This document shows positions 1-6,123 of a stretch of DNA of 6,882 bases, piece after piece. How positions within the stretch are numbered: the stretch's first letter is position 1; each line of letters begins with the position of its first letter. The stretch spans positions 1 through 6,882 of the forward strand of contig JAPLDV010000495.1 in assembly GCA_026391235.1 (NCBI GenBank), read 5' to 3'. The notes below the pieces were generated by a model that saw only the letters and a program-made list of their open reading frames with translations, was not told where the DNA came from and ran no database searches. Made by a program: the position numbers and the translations under genes. The DNA comes from Bacteroidia bacterium (lineage in GTDB: Bacteria > Bacteroidota > Bacteroidia > Bacteroidales > UBA12481).

Positions 1-1026
1 GTTCGTTTGCTGGAGCTGGCCGGCTCAAAAAGAGAGGCTCTTGACAAAAGCGACATAGGTGCCATCGTGTCGATGAAAACCGGAATCCCATTGGGTAAGA
101 TGCAAACCAGCGAGCGCGACAGGCTGATGAACACCGAGGAACATCTGAAAAAAAGAGTTGTGGGGCAGGACCATGCCATAAAAAGCATCAGCGAGGCTAT
201 TCTGGAGTCGCGTTCCGGACTGAGCAAAGCCGGTCAGCCAATTGGATCATTCTTTTTCCTCGGCCCCACAGGTACCGGGAAAACGGAGCTGGCCAAATCA
301 CTGGCGGAATTTCTCTTCCTCGATGAGTCCTCACTCATCCGGTTCGATATGTCGGAATTCAAGGAAGAACACAGCGCTGCTTTACTTTATGGTGCCCCTC
401 CCGGATATGTCGGGTATGAGGAGGGCGGACTCCTGGTGAATAAAATCCGCCAACAGCCATATGCCGTGGTGCTTTTCGATGAAATTGAGAAGGCTCATAA
501 ATCGGTGTTCGATATCTTCCTGCAGATTCTGGATGAGGGAAAACTTCATGACAGGCTCGGAAAAGAGGGCGATTTTTCGAATGCGGTTATCCTGTTTACT
601 TCCAATATCGGAAGTGAATTTATTGTGGACTCTTTCGGTCGCGGAGAAATCCCCAAATCGAACGAATTGATGGAAATTATGGGTAAATTCTTCCGCCCGG
701 AGTTTCTTGGACGGCTTACAGAGATTGTTCCGTTTGCACCGATTACAGAAGACAATGTCGTAAGGATTTTCGATATTCATTTGAAAAATCTTTATAAATC
801 ACTTGATTTACAGGGAATTAAGCTTACCATAGAACCCAAAGCCAAGGAGATATTGGCAAAATCAGGATATAATCCAAAATATGGAGCGCGGCCACTGGTC
901 GGAGTTATCCGGAACAGCCTCAGACGACCCCTCTCAAAGATGATTATTGCAGGTGAACTCGGAAGAGGCGGCAGCGTTTTGGTAAAGTCGGGCCCCGATG
1001 GTGAAATTCTTTGGGAGAAGTCTTAA
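1..1026 (+). CDS. tssH: TssH (ClpV) sheath-recycling AAA+ ATPase, C-terminal part (5' truncated)
   Basis: This is the C-terminal part of a ClpB/ClpV-type AAA+ unfoldase. In a T6SS it pulls apart contracted TssB/TssC sheath in the cytoplasm so that subunits can be reused. The frame is open from base 1, so the N-domain, the first ATPase domain and most of the middle domain lie upstream. Counting residues from position 7, the visible D2 domain has Walker A GPTGTGKT (86-93), an aromatic pore loop GYVGYEEGG (133-141), Walker B VVLFDE with EKAH (154-164), sensor 1 TSN (198-200), a likely arginine finger R236 in FLGR, and sensor 2 GAR (293-295). A small C-terminal domain follows. All catalytic elements are intact. 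ClpB, the heat-shock disaggregase, shares this domain; the call of TssH rests on the gene directly preceding tssB and tssC by 59 bases. The TTG at position 7 is not a real start. Confidence 0.9.
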   Translation, partial: VRLLELAGSKREALDKSDIGAIVSMKTGIPLGKMQTSERDRLMNTEEHLKKRVVGQDHAIKSISEAILESRSGLSKAGQPIGSFFFLGPTGTGKTELAKSLAEFLFLDESSLIRFDMSEFKEEHSAALLYGAPPGYVGYEEGGLLVNKIRQQPYAVVLFDEIEKAHKSVFDIFLQILDEGKLHDRLGKEGDFSNAVILFTSNIGSEFIVDSFGRGEIPKSNELMEIMGKFFRPEFLGRLTEIVPFAPITEDNVVRIFDIHLKNLYKSLDLQGIKLTIEPKAKEILAKSGYNPKYGARPLVGVIRNSLRRPLSKMIIAGELGRGGSVLVKSGPDGEILWEKS

Positions 1027-1085
1027 ATGTATTAACTTAGGCATGACAAAAACGGAAACATTAATAACCAATAAATAATTATCCT

Positions 1086-1532
1086 ATGCAAACGTATGGA
1101 ATAGGTGGACAAGAAGTTAAGGGTGATGCCAGTGAAGCCATTCTGGAGATCCCTCAGAACCGAACCCTCTTCGCTCAGAAGTTGACCAGCGACGCGCCGG
1201 TTAAGCCTCAGATCGTTGAAGGACTCAAGAATACGGATGAAGTATTCGCCCATTACAAACCAAAAGTCGCAGTTGATTTTGAAGATACTTCTGGTGCTGG
1301 TTTTCAGGAAGAATTGCGTTTTGGCGGACTGTCAGATTTTGGAATCAAAGGAATTACCGCCCAAAGTTCATTCCTGAAAAACCTGAATCTTGAAAGGGAA
1401 CAATTTCAGAAGATCATAAAGCAGCTTAAAACCAATAAATTGCTGCGCAAATCTTTGGAGAACCCCGAAACCAGGCAGGCTGTACTCAATTCCCTGTATT
1501 CCATGATAAAGGAATTGGAAGAGGCTAAATAG
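1086..1532 (+). CDS. tssB: TssB, small subunit of the T6SS contractile sheath
   Basis: This 148-residue protein is the small sheath subunit. It pairs with TssC to build the contractile cylinder around the Hcp tube in the cytoplasm. The core family signature is visible at about residues 55-90: HYKPKVAVDFED, then EELRFGGLSDFGIKGI, the hydrophobic strand and 'LRF..L.DF' pattern of TssB. Residues 95-148 are charged and helical, with the L-x-x-L-x-x-P-x-x-R-x-x-L pattern (about 119-135) that ends the TssB core. Residues 1-50 form a variable leader. Length is normal for the family. The ATG at 1086 follows an A/T-rich 59-base leader with no Shine-Dalgarno sequence, as expected in Bacteroidota. tssC begins 47 bases after the stop, and the two are almost certainly cotranscribed. 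Confidence 0.9.
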   Translation: MQTYGIGGQEVKGDASEAILEIPQNRTLFAQKLTSDAPVKPQIVEGLKNTDEVFAHYKPKVAVDFEDTSGAGFQEELRFGGLSDFGIKGITAQSSFLKNLNLEREQFQKIIKQLKTNKLLRKSLENPETRQAVLNSLYSMIKELEEAK

Positions 1533-1579
1533 TTTTATTGATCAAATGAGCATTAATCAGAAAATAAAATACCAAAATA

Positions 1580-2968
1580 ATGGCTGAACAGGAAAAACAA
1601 GCTCAATCGTTTGAGCAGTATAAAGAGAAAATCGCCTCCGATGTCAAACAGATCGAGAAACCGTCCGAATTGCTGGATAAAAGCATTCAGGACCTTGCCA
1701 AGGTCGGTGGATTTGACTTGCTGGAAACGACCTTTGACGGCGTTCAGAATTTAAATCCTGAGCGAAAAGCCAGAAAAAAGATCTTTCTGTCGGAATCGGA
1801 TAAGAAGGCCGAAAGGCAATCCTTGAAAACTACCCTCGCATTGTGGGCTGCGGTGCTGTCATCCACAGAGAGTATCCCGGATATGGTAGAAATGTGCGAG
1901 AAAAATGTAGCAGCTGATGATAAAACCCTGAAAGAAAACCTTAAAAGGGCCATCCAAACCACCCGCGAACTGGAGCAATCCTATCGGTCGGTTGCGCATT
2001 TCTTCAAAAATGCAGAAAGCGACAAGATCAAAAACATTGCTTTCCTTAACGCCGAACTGGAGCAGCTTAAAGATCTTGATGATACCCGTTTTATTGACGC
2101 GGTTCAGTCTGAACTGGTCGATAATTATGACAGGCTTGATCTGAGGGATAATTATAGTTTGCTGGTGGTTCCGGGATATCTGGGATCCAATAAAGTGATC
2201 GAAAAGTGGGCCAAAATAGCCCATGAGAATAAAGTAATGCTCGTTACCGATTTCGAACATCTGGATAATCCGGATGATGTTATGGAATTGTTCGAGTCAG
2301 CCAATCTTACCAGCGGAGATATGTATCGTTCGAATGTTATGATGACATGCAACTGGCTGGTTGGCAGGGAGAAATATGGTGAAGTCGGTGAAGAGGAAGA
2401 GCTGTATGTTCCACCATCCGGTGCCCTTGCAGGCAGTATCTACAATACACTCATGTCGCAGGTGGCAGCCGGAAAAAAACACGGCGGAATCAATGAAGTC
2501 GACGGCGTGAAATTCGACCTGAAGAAAAGTGAAATCGCCAGCCTCGAAAAACTGGGCCTCGTACCCATGGTCAATGAATATGGCAAGGTTATGGCTTTCT
2601 CAGCGAAAACCCTTTTCAACGGAGATAACCTCGGTTTACAAACCTATTCAGTTGTCCGCGTGTTCGACTATATCACCAAGGTGATGATGGATTTCCTGAA
2701 CCGCAGGGCATTTGAGAACTTCGATTATAACACACAGAAAGACATTCGTAATCAGATCGGAAAATTCCTGAACAGCGTCGCGGGACCTGGCAAGCTGATC
2801 GAGGATTTTACTATTACCCGGTTTGAACAGGATCCTGTCCAGAAGGATAAAATTTATCTGGATATCAATATGAAACCGTATTTCCCGGCTAAGAATTTCA
2901 TGATTAAGATGGATGGGCAAAAAGGGGACGATGGCAATGAATGGAATTCAGAATACAATCAGAGTTAA
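1580..2968 (+). CDS. tssC: TssC, large subunit of the T6SS contractile sheath
   Basis: This 462-residue protein is the large sheath subunit and the partner of TssB. Residues 1-170 are charged and helical and carry the variable N-terminal region. A core segment follows: LLVVPGYLGSNKVIEKW (194-210), VMLVTDFEHLDNPDDVMELF (219-238), NWLVGREKYG (258-267) and LYVPPSGALAGSIYN (275-289). The last block is the glycine/proline signature where TssC proteins keep a conserved 'PPS..AG..A' type loop. The C-terminal part has GKFLNSVAGPGKLIEDFTI (394-412) and the closing strand KPYFPAKNFMIKM (432-444), which should add to the sheath handshake of beta strands. A short acidic tail (445-462) follows. Length fits the Bacteroidota form. 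The start ATG at 1580 lies in AAAATAATGGC, an A-rich leader without a Shine-Dalgarno sequence. The downstream Hcp-like gene begins 27 bases after the stop. Confidence 0.92.
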   Translation: MAEQEKQAQSFEQYKEKIASDVKQIEKPSELLDKSIQDLAKVGGFDLLETTFDGVQNLNPERKARKKIFLSESDKKAERQSLKTTLALWAAVLSSTESIPDMVEMCEKNVAADDKTLKENLKRAIQTTRELEQSYRSVAHFFKNAESDKIKNIAFLNAELEQLKDLDDTRFIDAVQSELVDNYDRLDLRDNYSLLVVPGYLGSNKVIEKWAKIAHENKVMLVTDFEHLDNPDDVMELFESANLTSGDMYRSNVMMTCNWLVGREKYGEVGEEEELYVPPSGALAGSIYNTLMSQVAAGKKHGGINEVDGVKFDLKKSEIASLEKLGLVPMVNEYGKVMAFSAKTLFNGDNLGLQTYSVVRVFDYITKVMMDFLNRRAFENFDYNTQKDIRNQIGKFLNSVAGPGKLIEDFTITRFEQDPVQKDKIYLDINMKPYFPAKNFMIKMDGQKGDDGNEWNSEYNQS

Positions 2969-2995
2969 CAAGTTAATCATTAAAAATAGATTATT

Positions 2996-3406
2996 ATGGC
3001 AACAGTAATTAAATGCAAAATTGACGGCATTGCTGATGATCTTGAGCTGACAGGCGGGCTTAAATTCGGCTTTAGCTCACAGGCAATCGTCAACAACCCG
3101 ACCAAGAAAATTACCTTTGGTCCGGTTCAGGTTACTCCATTCGTTTTTTCGGTGGTTGAGCCCACACCGGATTCTGCTAAAGGACTGGTTAAATGGCTCG
3201 CGGACCATGAAATTAAAAACACTGTGACATTCAAGATTAGTGACCAGGTAATCACAGCTATGCCGCGGGAGATCAAGTTGGAGAAGGTTTGTCTTCAGGA
3301 ATACAATGAGGAAATCTCAGATACCGGATTCGCAATCACACTTTCGATTGTCGGACAGGTAGTAACGGCTAACGGGGTGCCGGTCGATCAGACAAGCCAG
3401 AGATAG
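2996..3406 (+). CDS. Divergent Hcp/TssD-like tube protein, first paralogue
   Basis: This 136-residue protein is probably Hcp-fold. Its line of beta strands matches the canonical TssD encoded just downstream: an opening strand VIKCKIDGI (4-12); LKFGFSSQ (22-29), matching the position of the first TssD core strand; VQVTPFVFSVV (44-54); a short helix GLVKWLADHE (63-72), matching the tryptophan helix of TssD; NTVTFKI (75-81); REIKLEKVCLQEYNEEI (91-107), matching KTLVFQDGHCIKYHEKF; and FAITLSIVGQVVTANG (112-127), matching the final ITISA strand. It lacks the family's cysteine-aspartate-tyrosine segment, the D-x-x-G-x-P loop and the H-E-N/D-x-W-P tail. The alignment was done by eye and overall identity is low. 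It lies 27 bases after tssC, so it should be made with the sheath. It may form tube rings, a special ring at the baseplate or tip, or carry cargo. TssE (gp25-like) was considered, but no gp25 motif is seen. Confidence 0.65.
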   Translation: MATVIKCKIDGIADDLELTGGLKFGFSSQAIVNNPTKKITFGPVQVTPFVFSVVEPTPDSAKGLVKWLADHEIKNTVTFKISDQVITAMPREIKLEKVCLQEYNEEISDTGFAITLSIVGQVVTANGVPVDQTSQR

Positions 3407-3486
3407 GTGGTTTAGCCTTTTAAGTGGATGGGTAGTGTTTTTAACGTTGTGGTTGCTTTTGCAATTGCAGTAAAATAAAATTGCTT

Positions 3487-3891
3487 ATGATCTTAACAGC
3501 CATTTTGTTCATCGAGGGTCACGCGACCGAGCAGGATGGAATTCCTCTGAATTCATGTGATTATGCTTTTACTCAGGAAGTGGATCAAAGAGGGTTACCG
3601 GTTGCACAGAGCCAAATAGGTATTATCAACTTCTCCTTTGCTTCTTTTGAGGATTCCGAAATAGTCTGGTGGGGAATGAGTAATACTGCCAAAAATGGAA
3701 AGATTGTCTTCACGGGAATGGAATCCACAAAAGCGTTCAAGACCTTGGTATTTCAGGATGGTCATTGTATCAAGTACCATGAAAAATTCAGCCGTGATAT
3801 CGAGATGACGATTGATATAACCATTTCAGCAAGATACCTTGAATTATCAGGAGTTATGCATGAGGATAACTGGCCTGGGCACACATCATAG
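3487..3891 (+). CDS. tssD: TssD (Hcp) tube protein, canonical Bacteroidota type
   Basis: This 134-residue protein is a T6SS tube protein. Hcp hexamers stack into the inner tube that is fired into target cells, and may carry small effectors in their lumen. It has the Bacteroidota TssD pattern: LFIEGH (7-12), a cysteine-aspartate-tyrosine core CDYAFTQEVDQRGLP (24-38), IGIINFSF (44-51), a tryptophan helix IVWWGM (59-64), NGKIVF (70-75), the strand pair KTLVFQDGHCIKYHEKF (85-101), MTIDITISARYLEL (107-120) and the closing HEDNWP (125-130). I chose the ATG at 3487 because the TTG two codons upstream adds nothing to the family's N-terminus. The gene sits between two spacers of about 80 bases, longer than other gaps in this unit, so it may have its own promoter. 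It is clearly distinct from the Hcp-like protein upstream. Confidence 0.87.
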   Translation: MILTAILFIEGHATEQDGIPLNSCDYAFTQEVDQRGLPVAQSQIGIINFSFASFEDSEIVWWGMSNTAKNGKIVFTGMESTKAFKTLVFQDGHCIKYHEKFSRDIEMTIDITISARYLELSGVMHEDNWPGHTS

Positions 3892-3973
3892 TGTTTTTAC
3901 TTGTTTGCTCCTGATACTGATTTACTGTGATTAAACTGTACAATGACAGAAATTCACCTTATAATTCAATGCC

Positions 3974-5803
3974 ATGGGATTGATATCAAAAGTAAAAGTT
4001 GAGATAGATGGCGAGGAGATCAAGAATTTCGTCGAACTAAGAATCCGACAGAATATTTACAGTCATCATGAATTTGAAATCAAGTACCGGAAGGAAAACT
4101 TTGAGGAGATGGATTCCTTTCCGATGGAAAATTCTAAAAAGTTCATTGGAGCGGCTATCAAGATTGAGATGGAAGCCTTTACCGATCAGTTCAAGAAAGC
4201 AAAGCCGGCCCTATTCTTCAAAGGTATAATCACCGATATCCGGGCGAGCAAATCGGGAATGGCCCAAAATGATTTTATTTTCCTTACCGGATTCAGCCCG
4301 GATATCCTTTTGCAGGATAATCCGGGCTGCAATTCTTTTAAGGATGTAACATTGAAACAGATTGTGGATAAGGTCATTGCACCCTATCCCAAAGATATGC
4401 TCAGGTACCAGGTAAAACCAAACAATGGCGATAAGCATCCCTACACCGTACAATATAATGAAAGCCGCTATGATTTTCTTAGACGTCTTGCAGTGAGATT
4501 TGGGGAATGGTTCTATTATGATGGATCTGAATTGATTTACGGAACCCCCACCGGAAAAACTAACGACCTGTGTTTGGGTGAGGATCTAAATGATTTTGCA
4601 TTTTCAATTCGGCTTAACCCACTGAATATGAAATATGTGACATATAATCCTTCATCAGCAAAACCTGTAGAGTCCTCAACAAAAGATTCAACCGGGGGTA
4701 ACCAACTGAATGAGTACGGTAATTTTGCCCATCAGAAATCGATGAAACTGTATAACCAGAATTCGGTTCGGTTATACAATCACCTGGCAACTGAGGAGTC
4801 ATCTTATGGCACTGAATCCGGCAACGTGACAGAGCTTAAGGGGGGGGGGATAGCTCTTGGCATGTCGGCTGCGACAGGAAAAAGTCATAACCCGGAATTA
4901 ATGCTGGGAGGTAAAGCCATAGTAAAAGCAGTCCGGGAGAAAGAAAAGGGGAAAGTCGACTATGGGGAATATATAGTTACTTCGATTACCCATTTCTGCG
5001 ATAACCTGAGAAATTACTCCAATGAGTTTGCCTGTATTCCTGCCAAAGCAAAATTGCCGGATTATACGGATCCTCTGGCCTTTCCACATTGTGATTCTCA
5101 ATATGCCGTTGTCACTGATAATAATGATCCTGATAAATTGGGCCGGGTAAAAGTCAGATTCTTCTGGCAAGCGACAGGAGCTGAAAGCCCGTGGATACGA
5201 ATAGCAAATGCTCATGCCGGTTCGGATAGCGGCTTCTTTTTTATTCCTGAGGTAGAAGAAGAAGTTATGGTGGGATTTGAATCCGGCGATGCCGAGAAAC
5301 CTTATATTTTAGGCAGCCTTTTTAACGGGAAACGTAAGCCCGCAGGAAGCTGGGGATCAAGCGGCAATGATGTTAAAGCCATCAGAACCCGTAGTGGAAA
5401 TACCATCGAACTGATCGATAAAAAAGGCAACGAGGAAATCATTATATACCAGGAAAATGATAAATCAGCTGCCCTTCACATTTCCATGGCATCGGGTTCT
5501 GATCCGAAACTTAATATTTTCAGCAAGGGAAAACTCATCATTGAGGCTTCAAGTATAGAGATCAAAACCAGTTCCGGTTCTATTGAGATTAATTCAAAAG
5601 GAAAAGTTCTGTTAAAAGGTGCTACCGATGTAAAAGTTGAGGCAATGAATGTAAATGTTAAGGCGGATATGGATCTGGCATTGAAAGGATTGAATGTTAA
5701 GGCAGAGGCCGATATCAACCTTGAAAACAAGGCGGGGGTTGTGGCTAAAATTGATGGTGGTGGGATGACTGTTATAAAAGGTGGAGTGGTAATGATTAAC
5801 TAA
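3974..5803 (+). CDS. vgrG: TssI (VgrG) spike protein with a G10 tract in its reading frame
   Basis: This 609-residue protein forms the trimeric spike at the tip of the Hcp tube. Residues 1-355 are the gp27-like head, including SRYDFLRRLAVRFGEWFYYDG (164-184), the usual VgrG block. Residues 373-455 are a gp5-like OB fold with DPDKLGRVKVRFFW (385-398) and FIPEVEEEVMVGFESGDAEKPYILGSLFNG (423-452). Residues 510-609 are a beta-prism made of short V/I-alternating repeats, typical of the needle. There is no extra C-terminal domain, so this is a plain structural VgrG without a fused effector. The start ATG at 3974 is 82 bases after tssD. A run of ten G (4840-4849) encodes part of K289 and G290-G292 in the head; see the repeat entry. 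The PAAR gene starts 10 bases after the stop, so translation of the two is probably linked. Confidence 0.93.
   Translation: MGLISKVKVEIDGEEIKNFVELRIRQNIYSHHEFEIKYRKENFEEMDSFPMENSKKFIGAAIKIEMEAFTDQFKKAKPALFFKGIITDIRASKSGMAQNDFIFLTGFSPDILLQDNPGCNSFKDVTLKQIVDKVIAPYPKDMLRYQVKPNNGDKHPYTVQYNESRYDFLRRLAVRFGEWFYYDGSELIYGTPTGKTNDLCLGEDLNDFAFSIRLNPLNMKYVTYNPSSAKPVESSTKDSTGGNQLNEYGNFAHQKSMKLYNQNSVRLYNHLATEESSYGTESGNVTELKGGGIALGMSAATGKSHNPELMLGGKAIVKAVREKEKGKVDYGEYIVTSITHFCDNLRNYSNEFACIPAKAKLPDYTDPLAFPHCDSQYAVVTDNNDPDKLGRVKVRFFWQATGAESPWIRIANAHAGSDSGFFFIPEVEEEVMVGFESGDAEKPYILGSLFNGKRKPAGSWGSSGNDVKAIRTRSGNTIELIDKKGNEEIIIYQENDKSAALHISMASGSDPKLNIFSKGKLIIEASSIEIKTSSGSIEINSKGKVLLKGATDVKVEAMNVNVKADMDLALKGLNVKAEADINLENKAGVVAKIDGGGMTVIKGGVVMIN
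4840..4849 (+). repeat. Homopolymeric G10 tract within vgrG
   Basis: Ten consecutive G residues interrupt an otherwise ordinary coding sequence. The current length keeps the 609-residue frame open: AAG then three GGG codons (residues 289-292). Loss of one G creates a TAG at present positions 4851-4853, leaving 292 residues. Gain of one G runs to a TAA at present positions 4888-4890, leaving 305 residues. Either way the OB fold and spike are lost. Long G tracts are known slippage sites in phase-variable genes of many bacteria. They are also common sites of sequencing error, so the tract length should be confirmed from reads. Confidence 0.9.
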
Positions 5804-5813
5804 TTAGTCTGAT

Positions 5814-6116
5814 ATGGGAATAGCAGCCTGTACGGGTGATATGACTTTATGTCCTCAGGTTACACCGGGAACTCCTCCGATTCCGCATGTCGGGGGCCCG
5901 ATTACCGGACCCGGATGTCCGACTGTCCTGATCGGAGCACGCATATCTGTTACTGCCGGAGATGTTGCGGTGTGTGTCGGCCCTCCTGATTCCATAGCCA
6001 AAGGATCGACTACGGTTCTGATTGGTGGGAAACCAGCCGCCAGGGTTGGTGACCTCATGGTGCATGGTGGTTCAATCGTGGGCCCCGGCTGCCCGACCGT
6101 AATGATCGGGGGCTAG
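5814..6116 (+). CDS. PAAR-repeat spike-tip protein
   Basis: This 100-residue protein is a PAAR protein, which folds into a small metal-binding cone that sharpens the VgrG tip. It is built from three related segments ending in PTVLIG (36-41), TTVLIG (66-71) and PTVMIG (94-99). It also contains the GG-x-PAARVGD motif (71-80) for which the family is named. The first segment has GPITGPGCPTVLIG and the last has GSIVGPGCPTVMIG. C13, H25, C54 and H84 are spaced like PAAR metal ligands, three or four of which normally hold one zinc; this is inferred by position. There is no N-terminal or C-terminal extension, so the protein carries no fused toxin domain and is a bare tip. It lies 10 bases after vgrG, whose trimer it should cap. 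The stop is 7 bases from the stop of the convergent tssF gene. Confidence 0.92.
   Translation: MGIAACTGDMTLCPQVTPGTPPIPHVGGPITGPGCPTVLIGARISVTAGDVAVCVGPPDSIAKGSTTVLIGGKPAARVGDLMVHGGSIVGPGCPTVMIGG
5907..5936 (+). repeat. First copy of an imperfect 30-base repeat inside the PAAR gene
   Basis: This encodes GPGCPTVLIG (residues 32-41) of the PAAR protein. The second copy at 6081-6110 encodes GPGCPTVMIG and matches at 23 of 30 bases. Most differences are in third codon positions, so the repeat is kept by protein structure rather than being a mobile or regulatory element. Confidence 0.75.
6081..6110 (+). repeat. Second copy of the imperfect 30-base repeat inside the PAAR gene
   Basis: This encodes GPGCPTVMIG (residues 90-99) and mirrors the copy at 5907-5936. 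It reflects the pseudo-threefold internal symmetry of the PAAR cone. It also holds a weak stem, CCCGA (6092-6096) with TCGGG (6106-6110), discussed and rejected as a terminator. Confidence 0.75.
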
Positions 6117-6123
6117 ACAGGCT

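Noticed and set aside
1027..1085. Spacer between tssH and tssB with an 8-base palindrome ATAATTAT near its end.
   Set aside because: Such palindromes are expected by chance in A/T-rich leaders; no promoter or operator pattern could be supported.
1859..2260. A 133-codon open frame on the - strand opposite tssC.
   Set aside because: It is a shadow of the well-supported tssC frame, has no recognisable motif and no separate context.
2996..3406. The gene after tssC as TssE (gp25-like baseplate protein), which often lies near tssB and tssC.
   Set aside because: The strand order fits Hcp closely, and no gp25-type arginine-rich or helical pattern is visible.
3453..3483. TTG, 20 bases, TAAAATTG ahead of tssD, near the Bacteroidota promoter pattern TTG...TAnnTTTG.
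   Set aside because: One mismatch in a short degenerate pattern, and the transcript would start at or after the chosen ATG, so it cannot serve this gene in a normal way.
3481..3486. TTG at 3481 as the start of tssD.
   Set aside because: An ATG lies two codons later, and the family's N-terminal strand begins right after that ATG.
5855..6065. Two overlapping - strand open frames opposite the PAAR gene.
   Set aside because: They are low-complexity shadows caused by the G/C-rich, repetitive PAAR coding sequence.
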